Assembly (NCBI GenBank): GCA_030024085.1
Contig: JASEJE010000009.1
Location: forward strand, 1-64,000
Direction of reading: 5' to 3'
Origin: Bacillota bacterium
Lineage (GTDB): Bacteria; Bacillota; SHA-98; UBA4971
Length of the DNA: 64,000 nucleotides
Every line of letters starts with the position of its first letter. Within the stretch, counting starts at the first letter, position 1. The translations under genes were made by a program, and so were the position numbers. The notes below the pieces were generated by a model, which was given only the letters and a program-made list of their open reading frames with translations, had not been told where the DNA came from and did not search any database. Positions 10,377 through 20,247 of the stretch are shown here, piece after piece.

Positions 10377-10575
10377 AAGTATGGCGCCATGAGTTTGCCA
10401 CACTTTTCCTGGCGGTGTTAGGGTTGCCGGTGCTTGCTAGGGCGGGGCGCCTGGAATTTGGCTAGCCCGTACGCCAAATTCGAACGAAGCGCGCCGCAAG
10501 CGCGTCGTCCCGGGAGTGCAACACCGGCAACCCTGGACAGGAGTTGCGCACTGGAAAGCAGCGCAAACTACTTAG
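10377..10575 (-). repeat. CTAAG-bounded structured repeat, full copy
   Basis: Reverse complement CTAAGTAGTTTGCGC...GGGTTGCCGGTGTTGCACTCCCGGGACGACGCGCTTGCGGCGCGCTTCGTTCGAATTTGGC shares the core with the 1935 and 40951 copies. Confidence 0.9.
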
Positions 10576-12389
10576 CAACGACCTGCGTCGTATCCTGTGC
10601 CAGCCCCGTCCGCTTCGTCTAGCGGCACTGCTGGCAGTGTGAAACTGAACGCTGAGCCCTTGCCAGGCTCGCTCTCCACGGCAACACGTCCTCCGTGGGC
10701 TGCTACGATCTGCTTCACGATGGCGAGACCCAAGCCAGTGCCGCCGAGGGCGCGCGCACGCGACTTCTCGACCCGATGAAAGCGTTCCCAGACGTAAGGA
10801 AGGTCTTCAGCGGGAATGCCCGGGCCGTGGTCTTCGACGCTGATGGTGACCTCGTCTCCAGAAGACCGCGCCCGGATCATGATCGCACCGCCGGGCGGGG
10901 AGAACCGGACGGCGTTACTCAAGAGATTAATCAAGACCTGCTCTACACGATCCTCATTCGCGAGTATGAGCGGGAGATCTTCAGGGATGTCTCTTTCCAC
11001 TTGAACCTGATGTTCCTGCAACTGCGGCGTGAGCTTGAATAAAACACGAGCTACCAGTTCGGAGGCATCAATGGGATTGAGGTCCCAGCTTACCTGGCCC
11101 GACTCCATCAGCGCAAGATCCAGGAGGTCATGAATAAGACGGTTCAAACGCAGGGTTTCCCTGTGCATTACCTGAAGATACTGCTTTTTGACAGAGTCGT
11201 CCGAGATCACCCCATCCATCATGGCCTCCAGGAAACCCTGAATAGAGGTCAGGGGGGTACGGAGCTCGTGGGACACGTTTGCGACAAAGTCGCGGCGAAG
11301 CTGTTCCAGTTGGCGAAGCTCGGTAATGTCCTGGAAGACTCCGACTGCTCCATAGATCCTGCCTTCCGTCCCCTTCAGTGGAGCCACATGCACGAGGACA
11401 AACGTCTTGCCGTCAACAAGCCTGTGTTCCGCCGACTGTTCCTGACCCGAGTCGAGGACGCCGCCGAAGAGTTCTGCGAGCCCGGGACATGCGGAAAGAT
11501 CCGCAAGCGACAGGCCGAGCAAACCCGTGTCCTCGCATTTCAACATGCGCGCGGCCGCGGGATTGGCCAGGATCATTCTGCCGTGCTGGTCCGTGGCGAT
11601 AACACCTTCGGACATGTTTGACAGGATATTCTCGATCTTCTGCTTCTCCTGATGGAGAGTGCCGATGGTCTGTTCAAGGACGTCGGACAGATGATTGAAA
11701 CTGTCAGCAAGCTGTCCCAACTCGTCTCGCGACGCCACGGTGATCTTCTGCGCGAAATTGCCCCTCGCCATTTCCAGGGTGATTCTGCTCATCGCCCTGA
11801 GAGGACGGGAAATCGAGCGGGAAAAGAAGTAACCCAGAAGGGTGGAAACCAGTATCGCAATGCCTGCAGCATACACAATCAGGCGCTCGACCGCTCCAAC
11901 CGTGGCTGCAATATCAGCAACAGGCGTAAAGAGTAATAGGCCCCCGACCACCTGTCCTTTCGCTCTTATGGGTACAGCCACCGAGAGCATGGTCTGATTG
12001 AAGCGAGGATTGAAATCGCGCTTGGAAACCACCTCTCCTTGCAGAATGCGGCGGTTTTCATCCGCCTCGAACTGCAGGTGCGGCGGGCCTGGCAAGCGTG
12101 CGCCGCCTGCCAGTATAAAACCACCCCGATCTACTACTGCCATGCGGATATTCTGCGCATAACCCATGGTCCCGAGCACACGGTCAAGAGAAGCGAGACT
12201 CTCCCCTTGTTCAAGGTATGATTCCATCAGCTCGCCGATGGCCTTGCCCCTTTGGATAAGCTGGCGCTCCCTTGCAGAATAGTAGTAGTTGGCGAAAAGC
12301 TGCGACATGACGACGCCCACAGCCAGCAGAGTCAAGAGCGCTACGATCAGGTACGACCCCAGGAGTTTTGCAAAAAGGCTTCTGCACAT
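10572..12389 (-). CDS. PhoR/WalK-type sensor histidine kinase (HAMP-PAS-HisKA-HATPase)
   Basis: FVANVSHELRTPLTSIQGFLEAMMDG, NLLSNAVRFSPPGGAI, DHGPGIPAEDLPYVWERFHRVEKSRARALGGTGLGLAIVKQIVAAHGG. Confidence 0.95.
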   Translation of the reverse strand: MCRSLFAKLLGSYLIVALLTLLAVGVVMSQLFANYYYSARERQLIQRGKAIGELMESYLEQGESLASLDRVLGTMGYAQNIRMAVVDRGGFILAGGARLPGPPHLQFEADENRRILQGEVVSKRDFNPRFNQTMLSVAVPIRAKGQVVGGLLLFTPVADIAATVGAVERLIVYAAGIAILVSTLLGYFFSRSISRPLRAMSRITLEMARGNFAQKITVASRDELGQLADSFNHLSDVLEQTIGTLHQEKQKIENILSNMSEGVIATDQHGRMILANPAAARMLKCEDTGLLGLSLADLSACPGLAELFGGVLDSGQEQSAEHRLVDGKTFVLVHVAPLKGTEGRIYGAVGVFQDITELRQLEQLRRDFVANVSHELRTPLTSIQGFLEAMMDGVISDDSVKKQYLQVMHRETLRLNRLIHDLLDLALMESGQVSWDLNPIDASELVARVLFKLTPQLQEHQVQVERDIPEDLPLILANEDRVEQVLINLLSNAVRFSPPGGAIMIRARSSGDEVTISVEDHGPGIPAEDLPYVWERFHRVEKSRARALGGTGLGLAIVKQIVAAHGGRVAVESEPGKGSAFSFTLPAVPLDEADGAGTGYDAGRC

Positions 12390-13073
12390 TTACTCTGTCG
12401 CCTCGAATTTGTAGCCGCGCCCCCATACGGTCTTGATGTATGTAGCCTCACCATTTGCGTGGAGTTTCTCACGTAATCGCTTGATATGAGTATCGACCGT
12501 GCGTGCGTCGCCCAGGTACTCGTACCCCCAAACCTCTTCGAGAAGCTGTTCACGGCTGTATACGCGGCCTGGGTGGCAAGCCAGAAACCACAGCAGCTCG
12601 AATTCTCTTGGGGCCATCGCCACCTCCCTGTCATTCACCGTCACGCGGTTGGCATCACGGTCTATGGTGAGATCTCCGTAGGTGAGCACACGCCCGCCGG
12701 CTCCGGGGCTCGCGTTGGTCCTTCGCAAGACCGCCCTTACGCGCGCGACCATCTCACGGGGACTGAACGGCTTGGGAATATAGTCGTCAGCACCAAGCTC
12801 GAGGCCGAGCACGCGGTCAAACTCCTCCGTCCTCGCACTGAGCATGATGATGGGTACACTCGAGGTTTTCTTTACCTCCCTGCAGACAGTCCAACCATCG
12901 AATTTGGGCAACATGATATCCAGGATGATAAGGTCAGGGGTGTTGGCCTTGACCTTATTGAGCGCTTCCTCGCCGTCACTCGCAGTTTCCACGCGGAAGC
13001 CGTCATTCTCGAGGTACATGCGTACCAATTCGCGGACCGATTCCTCGTCTTCCACTACCAGAATGGTACTCAA
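12390..13073 (-). CDS. OmpR/PhoB-family response regulator (TTG start)
   Basis: STILVVEDEESVRELVRMYLENDGF, DLIILDIMLPKFDGWTVCREVKK, winged helix YSREQLLEEVWGYEYLGDARTVDTHIKRLREKL. Confidence 0.95.
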   Translation of the reverse strand: MSTILVVEDEESVRELVRMYLENDGFRVETASDGEEALNKVKANTPDLIILDIMLPKFDGWTVCREVKKTSSVPIIMLSARTEEFDRVLGLELGADDYIPKPFSPREMVARVRAVLRRTNASPGAGGRVLTYGDLTIDRDANRVTVNDREVAMAPREFELLWFLACHPGRVYSREQLLEEVWGYEYLGDARTVDTHIKRLREKLHANGEATYIKTVWGRGYKFEATE

Positions 13074-13209
13074 TGCTGCGAACGCCTCCCGGGAAACGAC
13101 AATGATCCTGGTAAGCCTGCAGCGCCCGGAGCGGGGGCGTGACCCCCGCCCGGACGACTGCAGGCTGTGCTGTAGAGATGTACACTTGCGCACGGTGCGT
13201 GCGGTGGAC

Positions 13210-13420
13210 CTAAGTGTGGCGCCATAAGTCTCCGCCATCTTCCCTGACGGTGTTGGGGTTGCCGGTGCTTGCTAGGGCGGGGCGTCGAGAATTCGGCTAG
13301 CCTTGAGCGCCAAATTCGAACGAGGCTCACCGCACGCGCCGTCCCCGGAGGGCAGTACCGGCAACCCTGGACAGAACTCACCCGCTGAGAAGTAGCGCGA
13401 ACTTGTGGCGATCTACTTAG
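13210..13420 (-). repeat. CTAAG-bounded structured repeat, full copy
   Basis: Both ends CTAAG (ctaagtgtggcgcc...gatctacttag); core ggttgccggtg...gaattcggctagc...gccaaattc...taccggcaaccc. Confidence 0.9.
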
Positions 13421-13905
13421 AACCATCCGCACGGGCCCATTCTGCCGGGCGCACCGTGCCTGCCGCGTCTACCACCACCCCAAGGGGTTGTCATCTTCGC
13501 CAGTTGTTCCTGCGTCAGGATGGACTTCATTTGCTCTTGGTTCTGTTGACCGATTTCGTAGAGTTGCTTGCGCAGGTTGTTCAACTGCTCGGTCTTGGAG
13601 TTGATGGCAGACTGATCTGGATTCTTCTGCAGTCTGAGCTGTCTTAGCTCAAACATGAGGTCCTGAAGCTGGATTCTCAGGTCCTTCGTCTTGTCGTACA
13701 TGGCTTTTTGAAGTTCCTGGAGCTTCGCTATCTGCTCGTCGGTGAGTTGAAGCTCATCCACGGGGTTACGCCAATTATCACGCGCAAATGGCATAGTGGC
13801 GCCAGCTCCCCAGAAACCCCAACCACGCCCGCCGGCCGAAGCCGTAAACGCCAGCCCGAGCACCAGCAACAGGGTTAGAGCAGGTAGCAGGATTTTGCCT
13901 CTCAT
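13417..13905 (-). CDS. Spy/CpxP-like LTXXQ periplasmic protein
   Basis: Signal peptide, LQLTDEQIAKLQELQKAMYDKTKDLR, ILTQEQLAKM. Confidence 0.8.
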   Translation of the reverse strand: MRGKILLPALTLLLVLGLAFTASAGGRGWGFWGAGATMPFARDNWRNPVDELQLTDEQIAKLQELQKAMYDKTKDLRIQLQDLMFELRQLRLQKNPDQSAINSKTEQLNNLRKQLYEIGQQNQEQMKSILTQEQLAKMTTPWGGGRRGRHGAPGRMGPCGWF

Positions 13906-13994
13906 GTGTCCACCTCCTTTCGGCGTCTCCTTCTCGAGGGTATCCGCGGAAGGTCCGCGATGTTACCCTCAAGAATGATTATATCCGCCTCTTT

Positions 13995-14345
13995 TCAGGA
14001 TTCTATGAAGAAAGTGTGGCGAAAGATCGAACTATTGCACCATCGTTCCGTCAGAGGAGATTGACCCGCTTGACAGCGGATCGACAAGATCGACGAGTTC
14101 CTTGGCCATTTCGGGCCGGGCGCGCTCCAGCGCCGCACGCAGCCTGCGCCGTCCTTCACGGAGCATGGAGACCGCGCTCCGCTGGGCGGCGTTGGCGACG
14201 ACCTTCTTGCTCTTCCAGATTTCTTCTTGGTGTGATATGCTGACACTGGTGGTTCCCTCCCATGAGTTCCTACAGCTCCGTTTTACCACAACGCAGCCAG
14301 GAGCGGGTACCTCAAATTCCACGAAGTTTGGGTCATCCGCCCGCT
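13995..14345 (-). pseudogene. Second IS256-like 5'-end remnant
   Basis: MSAYHTKKKSG... and its leader (ctcaaattccacgaagtttggg) parallel the IS256 N-terminus/leader at 15123-15185; frameshifted. Confidence 0.5.
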
Positions 14346-14386
14346 TGAGAGGCGGCCATAGTTGAAGTGGTTGGGTTAGGCTCTGT

Positions 14387-15123
14387 CTATAGGTTCGTGA
14401 GCAGCCCTTTGCACACCGAAGAATTCTCAGTGGCGCCCTCCCACAAGCCGAGCACGTATTTCTTACCCTCAATATCAATGCCGACCGCACAGACCGCCGT
14501 ATGCTCTGCCACCACAATCCCGTCGATGTATAGAACCACCAGGTCAACTCCATCTAATGGTCTGGAAAGGAGCTCAGCGAGCGCCGCTTGAGTCATTCGG
14601 GCGAACCTGCGGCTTATCGCGCTCTTGGAGATGTCCGCCGCTTCTACCTCACCCACATGCTCAAACCCAAAGGCATAGTTACGCGTCGATAGACCATGCA
14701 GCATCGTCTCAAGTGCATGGCGCGCCAGGACCTCACTACTCTCGAACGCCTCATACGTCCCGAGCGTAACCTCTTTGCCGTCGACCGTGCAGGCCCGCGG
14801 CTTTGACACCTCGACCTTACGCCCCCCAGTACTACCTTTCTGGGCTCGTGGCTGTGCCTGTAGCTAGACCGCTCGGCGCTGTGCTTGCCCTTCTTGCCGA
14901 TCTTCTCCTCCAGCTCCTCCTCAAACATCATCTCGAGCGTGTTGAGTCCCACCTCTACGCACAGCGCAAGCAGCCCGTCTTTGACCCTCTGGCGTATCGC
15001 CTCCAGGCTCAGCGCCACCTCGCGGGAGATTGGTGTTTTCGTTGCGTCTTCTTTCCTGTCGGTCCTTCCAGTCTTGATCTTCCTGTGGTATGCTGACATT
15101 GGCGGCTCCCTCCATTCTTCCAC
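14387..15123 (-). pseudogene. IS256-family (mutator-type) transposase, frameshifted and 3'-truncated
   Basis: LEMMFEEELEEKIGKKGKHSAERSSYRHSHEPRKVVLGG then, in another frame, ISKSAISRRFARMTQAALAELLSRPLDGVDLVVLYIDGIVV...VGIDIEGKKYVLGLWEGATENSSVCKGLL. Confidence 0.8.
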
Positions 15124-15715
15124 AGCTCCGCTTTATCACAACGGAGCCGGGAGCCGCTACCTCAAATTCCACGAACTTTGGGACATCCTCGTAAGCAGCT
15201 TCTCGTATGCCGACGCCGTGATGCTACGCAACCCAATCACCCGATATTCACTGCCAGAACAGGGGCTTTCAACGGAGATACGGCTTATCCTGCTTTATGG
15301 TAGGTGCAGTCCACATGTAAATAGTCCCCACATAACCACAGCTAGCCAGAATACCTGGTAGCTAGTGGGAGAAATCAACGGTCTCATGAAACCTTACTTA
15401 GCGCTTCTGAAGGTTCCGGGCAGAGGCAGCCCGGGAGAAGAGCCGACGTACTGCCTGGCTGACGACGGGGGTTTTGTGATGGCATCAACCAGATATCACC
15501 ACAGCGAGATGTTGGCGTACGCTGCATTGCGTCCGCGTCACGACATGGATAAGGAGGAATCAGACGAGAATTTGTGGTGGGACGGGAGGAATTATCGCCT
15601 CGGTGACGAAATAGCAACTCACAAATCTACTCAGATACCACCATGACAGTTACCATGAAACCACCATCGTTCCCCAGTTGATGTGGCTGCTTGGCCTTGA
15701 TGGGGGTGTCTAAGC

Positions 15716-16486
15716 GTGCTGCCGGAGGAGAGACGTCAACAGATCCTGCGAGTGGTGATGTCGAAAAAGAGCGCCACAGTGGACGCACTTGCCATGATGC
15801 TCGGCATCTCGGCAAACACAGTCCGACGAGACCTGAATGCTCTGGCGCGCCAGAACCTGCTCGTGAGGACGCACGGCGGCGCTGTAGCCAACTATGTGAG
15901 CACCGGCATCCTCGATTCGAACTACATGGAGCGTAGCCAGCAGTTCATTGAGGAGAAACAAAGGATCGGTTCTGCGGCCGTCAGGCTGATTAATGACGGT
16001 GAAACCGTTATCCTTGATTACGGGTCCACGGCGCTCCAAATCGCCAAACAGATGCGCCAACTCAAGAAGTGCACGGTACTGACAAGCTCCCTGCCAGTAG
16101 CCGTCGAACTGCTAAACGCCCCGCAAATACTGGTTTATCTGAGCGGCGGCATTATCAACCACTCAACCTACGGCCTGATCGGGCCTGACGCGGAAAGCTT
16201 CTACGACGGCGTCAACGCAGACAAGGGCTTCATTTCTGTAGCAAGAGTCGACATCGAACACGGGCTTATGAGTTCCAACTGGTTCGAAGTAAACGTGAAG
16301 AGGAAAATGATGGAGCGATGCAGGGAGGTCATCCTGTTGCTCCCGCACTATCGCCTCGACACCAGAGGTATGGTTGGCTTTGGTCAACTCAGTGCTGTTC
16401 ATAAGGTCATCACTGACAAACTGTTACCACCCAGCTATCAGGAGTTCTTCGATCGGCTCGGAGTGCAAGTTATTGTGGCGACATGA
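15716..16486 (+). CDS. DeoR-family transcriptional regulator (GTG start)
   Basis: MLPEERRQQILRVVMSKKSATVDALAMMLGISANTVRRDLNALARQNLLVRTHGGAV. Confidence 0.92.
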   Translation: MLPEERRQQILRVVMSKKSATVDALAMMLGISANTVRRDLNALARQNLLVRTHGGAVANYVSTGILDSNYMERSQQFIEEKQRIGSAAVRLINDGETVILDYGSTALQIAKQMRQLKKCTVLTSSLPVAVELLNAPQILVYLSGGIINHSTYGLIGPDAESFYDGVNADKGFISVARVDIEHGLMSSNWFEVNVKRKMMERCREVILLLPHYRLDTRGMVGFGQLSAVHKVITDKLLPPSYQEFFDRLGVQVIVAT

Positions 16487-16501
16487 AAGGTCGGGAGTGA
16501 C

Positions 16502-17452
16502 GTGAACCGGACACCGAATGTGGTAGTTATCGGAAGTCTGATATTTGATTTTGTAGCGTTCACCCAGCGGATGCCCGAGCAAGGTGAGACAGTGGAAGGG
16601 TATGCTTTTGGCATGTATCCGGGAGGGAAGGGCGCCAACCAAGCGGTCCAGGTAGGACGTCTGGGCGGTCTTTGCTACATGATAGGCATGGTGGGCAACG
16701 ACTTCATGGGCAGGACTATCATTGAGTCCCTGCAATCTTCGAACGTAAACACGGACTACATCGCTCAGACCGAAAGCACGCATACCGGCTCTTGCTGCAT
16801 CTTCGTGGACGCATCAGGCCAGAACAGGATAGTGATGGTGCCCCAGGCCAACCATTGCTTTAGCTGTGCGGATCTGGATAGGGTGGAACACGTGGTAGCA
16901 CAGTGCGATATAGTTCTGATGCAGTTGGAGCTGCCCTTGCCCGTTGTGGAGTACGCCGTCTGCATGGCCAAGAGGCATGACAGAATCGTGATCCTGAACC
17001 CGGCGCCGTTCCGCGAGTTCAGAAGCGAGATCGTGCAGCAGGTGGACGTCATCACCCCGAACTACACCGAAGCGAAGGGTCTGGCGGGCCTGGCCGCGCG
17101 GGAGCCTTCACTGACCGAGTTGGGGGCCAGGATGCGGTCAATCAAGAAGCACGGATGGACGGTGGTAACCCTCGGGTCAAACGGGGCGTTGGTCGTTACG
17201 GAGACCGACATGGTCCATGTTCCGGCGTACAGGATAGAGGCTGTGGATGAGACGGCCGCGGGCGATGCGTTCAACGGAGCGCTCGCCTACGCGTTGGCCG
17301 CCGGGAAGGCGCCGTTGGAGGCTGTCAAGTATGCTAACGCCGCTGGTGCACTTGCTGCGATGCGCAGGGGCGCTCAGCCGTCGATTGGGACGCGCCGTGA
17401 GATAGACCAGTTGATTACGGAGCAAGGGTACTTGAAGGAGATGACGCTGTGA
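16502..17452 (+). CDS. PfkB-family carbohydrate kinase, ribokinase/deoxyribokinase-like
   Basis: GGKGANQAVQVGRLGG; VDETAAGDAFNGALAYALAAG. Confidence 0.9.
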   Translation: MNRTPNVVVIGSLIFDFVAFTQRMPEQGETVEGYAFGMYPGGKGANQAVQVGRLGGLCYMIGMVGNDFMGRTIIESLQSSNVNTDYIAQTESTHTGSCCIFVDASGQNRIVMVPQANHCFSCADLDRVEHVVAQCDIVLMQLELPLPVVEYAVCMAKRHDRIVILNPAPFREFRSEIVQQVDVITPNYTEAKGLAGLAAREPSLTELGARMRSIKKHGWTVVTLGSNGALVVTETDMVHVPAYRIEAVDETAAGDAFNGALAYALAAGKAPLEAVKYANAAGALAAMRRGAQPSIGTRREIDQLITEQGYLKEMTL

Positions 17453-18171
17453 TCACGAGTGAAATAGCGAAGTACATCGACCACACGTTGTTGACTCCGT
17501 ATGCCACCGCAAGTGACATACGGATGCTATGCCAGCAAGCTAAGGAGCACCGGTTCGCGGCTGTATGCGTCCCTCCCTGCAGGGTGGGGCTGGCTGCCAG
17601 TTGTCTTCGAGACTCTTCTCAAGTTGCTGTCTGCACGGTCATCGGGTTTCCCCTTGGTTTCAGCTCCACAGCAGTAAAGGTGATGGAGGCCCGCACCGCC
17701 GTGGAGCAAGGGGCGACGGAAATCGATATGGTCATGAACGTGGGAGCGTTCAAAGAAGGCGATTTTTCGCACGTATCCGGCGAAGTGAATGAAGTGGTCA
17801 AAGCCGTCCATGGCAGGGTGGTCAAAGTCATAATCGAAACGGGGCTCCTCACGCGAGAGGAGATAGCCGCTGTCTCACGGTTGCTGATGGAGACTGGGGC
17901 CAATTTCATCAAGACCTGCACCGGGTACACGGAGAAAGGCGCGACGGTCGAAGATATCAAGCTGATCAGAGACATAGTCGGCGATAGGCTGAGAATCAAG
18001 GCATCTTCAAAGATAAGGGATTACAAGACTGCTTTGAGCATGATTTCAGCCGGCGCGGACAGGCTCGGCACGGTGCAGACCATGAAGATACTCCGGGAGG
18101 AAGCCGAAGCATTGGCGGCAGAAGCACCGGCGGCAGAACCGTCGGTGGCAGAGCGCGGGTCAAGGCGGTAG
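17449..18171 (+). CDS. deoC: Deoxyribose-phosphate aldolase
   Basis: IDHTLLTPYATASDIRMLCQQA, KVIIETGLLTREEI, FIKTCTGYTEKGATVEDIKLI, IKASSKIRDYKTALSMISAGADRLGT. Confidence 0.95.
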   Translation: MITSEIAKYIDHTLLTPYATASDIRMLCQQAKEHRFAAVCVPPCRVGLAASCLRDSSQVAVCTVIGFPLGFSSTAVKVMEARTAVEQGATEIDMVMNVGAFKEGDFSHVSGEVNEVVKAVHGRVVKVIIETGLLTREEIAAVSRLLMETGANFIKTCTGYTEKGATVEDIKLIRDIVGDRLRIKASSKIRDYKTALSMISAGADRLGTVQTMKILREEAEALAAEAPAAEPSVAERGSRR

Positions 18172-18200
18172 CCGCTCTGCCGCGACAATGTCATGATGCC

Positions 18201-19121
18201 ATGGATCAAAAGGCGCTGGTCTTCGACATTCAACGCTTTTCATATCATGACGGGCCCGGAATCAGGACCGTGGTATTCCTGAAGGGCTGCAACCTGAGGT
18301 GTTTCTGGTGCCAGAATCCTGAAAGCCAGTCGGCCGTTCCTGAGATCATGTTCTGCCCTCAGAAATGCATAGGGTGTGGCAAGTGCGTGGAAGCATGCCC
18401 CAACGGCTGCCACGGCGTCACACGCGAGGGTGTCAGGGTTTTTCGGCGGGAGGCATGCATAGGTTGCGGGAGGTGTGCGGCCGTCTGCGCCTCAGAGGCT
18501 CTACAACTGGTCGGGAGGAGCATGTCGGTGGATGAGGTTGCCGAGACGGTTCTCCGCGATATCCCGTTCTACAGGCTATCCGGTGGCGGTGTGACCATTA
18601 GCGGGGGCGAGCCGCTCTTGCAGGACGCGTGGTGCCGCGCGCTGTTGAAGTGCTGCAGGGAGGAGGGCGTCAGCACCGCGGTGGAGACCGCAGGCAATGT
18701 GCCGTGGAAGAACCTCGAGAGAATTCTGCCGGTGACTGATTACGTGATGTACGATGTCAAGGTCCTCGATGCTCTTATGCACAGGGAGTGGTGTGGTTCC
18801 ACGAACCTGCGAGTGCTGGAGAACCTCAGGCTCCTGAGGAATACCAGCGTGAATCTGATCATCCGAATTCCCGTCATTCCGGGCGTGAACGACACTTCCG
18901 AGTTTGTCGCGGAAGTAGGGAACATGGTTGATGGTTACCCCAACCTCATGGGCATCGAATTGTTGCCGTTCAACAAGCTCGGCAAGGCGAAGTACACGGC
19001 GTTGGGCAGGGAATACGAGGCAGAGAGACTGGCCGAGCTCCCATCTAGAAAGATGCAGGAGCTTCGCCGGTTCCTGGGGTCACGAGGCGTGGTGCACAAT
19101 GACGGCCGAGACCCCGGATGA
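18201..19121 (+). CDS. Glycyl-radical enzyme activating protein (radical SAM)
   Basis: GCNLRCFWCQNPES plus two ferredoxin-like clusters (CIGCGKCVEACPNGC, CIGCGRCAAVCASEAL). Confidence 0.95.
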   Translation: MDQKALVFDIQRFSYHDGPGIRTVVFLKGCNLRCFWCQNPESQSAVPEIMFCPQKCIGCGKCVEACPNGCHGVTREGVRVFRREACIGCGRCAAVCASEALQLVGRSMSVDEVAETVLRDIPFYRLSGGGVTISGGEPLLQDAWCRALLKCCREEGVSTAVETAGNVPWKNLERILPVTDYVMYDVKVLDALMHREWCGSTNLRVLENLRLLRNTSVNLIIRIPVIPGVNDTSEFVAEVGNMVDGYPNLMGIELLPFNKLGKAKYTALGREYEAERLAELPSRKMQELRRFLGSRGVVHNDGRDPG

Positions 19122-19250
19122 GTGCCGTCACGCAACCGGCGAGAGGAGGTGGTAGCCTGGTGATCTCATTGACATGAGGTGCTCGGTGCCGACGTTTCGA
19201 TTACGTGCAGCTGCGTGCATGACTATGTGCAGCGAGGAGGTAACAGCAAG

Positions 19251-20180
19251 ATGAAAAGGGTTCTCGCAGCAGTCGTGTTGGGCATGCTACTGGTTCTCTC
19301 CCTAGGGTCAAGCATGTCTGCGGCTCAGAAGTCCGTAGGGATAGTGATCTCCACCCTTAACAACCCATTCTTTGTGGTGCTTGCGAAAAACGCGGAGAAG
19401 AGAGCCATCGAGTTGGGGTACAAGCCCATAGTCCTGGATTGCCAGAATGACCCCATTAAAGAGGCCAGCAACGTAGAAGACCTGATTGCCCAAAAGGCCT
19501 CTATCATCCTCTTGAACACCAGTGAGGCAAGTTCTGCGGTCAACTCGGTCAAGAAGTGTAACAAAGCCGGCATACCGGTCATCTGCCTCGACCGTGCGAT
19601 ACCCGGCGGCGAAAGCGCGATGTTTATCACGTCTGACAACGTCGCGGGCGGTCGTATGGCCGGAGAATTCCTCGCAAAGAAGCTCAACTACAAGGGGAAC
19701 GTTGTCGAGCTTGAGGGGGTCCTGGGAATATCCGCGACCAGGGACCGCGGCGAAGGCTTTGACAGCGTGATCGCCAAGTATCCCGGTTTGAAGCTGATAG
19801 CGAAGCAAACCGCCGATTTCGACCGCGGCAAGGGGCTTCAGGTGATGGAGAACCTAATCCAGGCGCACCCGAGCATTGATGCCGTGTTCGCTCAGAACGA
19901 CGAGATGGCCCTTGGAGCGATGAGGGCTCTCGAGGCTGCCAACCTCCTGAAGAAGGTTATTGTGGTTGGTTACGATGGCATTGAGGACGCGCTGGTCGCA
20001 GTGGACAGCGGAAAGATGACTGCAACAATCGCTCAGAGGTTCGATGAGCTGGGGATAAAGGCGGTTGAGTACGCCGATAAGATCCTCAAAGGAGAAAGCG
20101 TGCCCAAGCACGTCGCGCTTGACGTCGCCCTCGTAACCTCGGACAACGTCAAAGAGTATCTCAAGGCCATAGGCAAGTAG
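19251..20180 (+). CDS. RbsB-like sugar ABC transporter substrate-binding protein
   Basis: Signal peptide; STLNNPFFVVLAKNAEKRAIELGY; FAQNDEMALGAMRALEAAN; VVGYDGIEDAL. Confidence 0.93.
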   Translation: MKRVLAAVVLGMLLVLSLGSSMSAAQKSVGIVISTLNNPFFVVLAKNAEKRAIELGYKPIVLDCQNDPIKEASNVEDLIAQKASIILLNTSEASSAVNSVKKCNKAGIPVICLDRAIPGGESAMFITSDNVAGGRMAGEFLAKKLNYKGNVVELEGVLGISATRDRGEGFDSVIAKYPGLKLIAKQTADFDRGKGLQVMENLIQAHPSIDAVFAQNDEMALGAMRALEAANLLKKVIVVGYDGIEDALVAVDSGKMTATIAQRFDELGIKAVEYADKILKGESVPKHVALDVALVTSDNVKEYLKAIGK

Positions 20181-20247
20181 CACGACCACAGGTGAATAGC
20201 ACACAGTTCTTGCGAGGCGAGAGCGCGGTCGGGGGAGGGCCCAAGGC

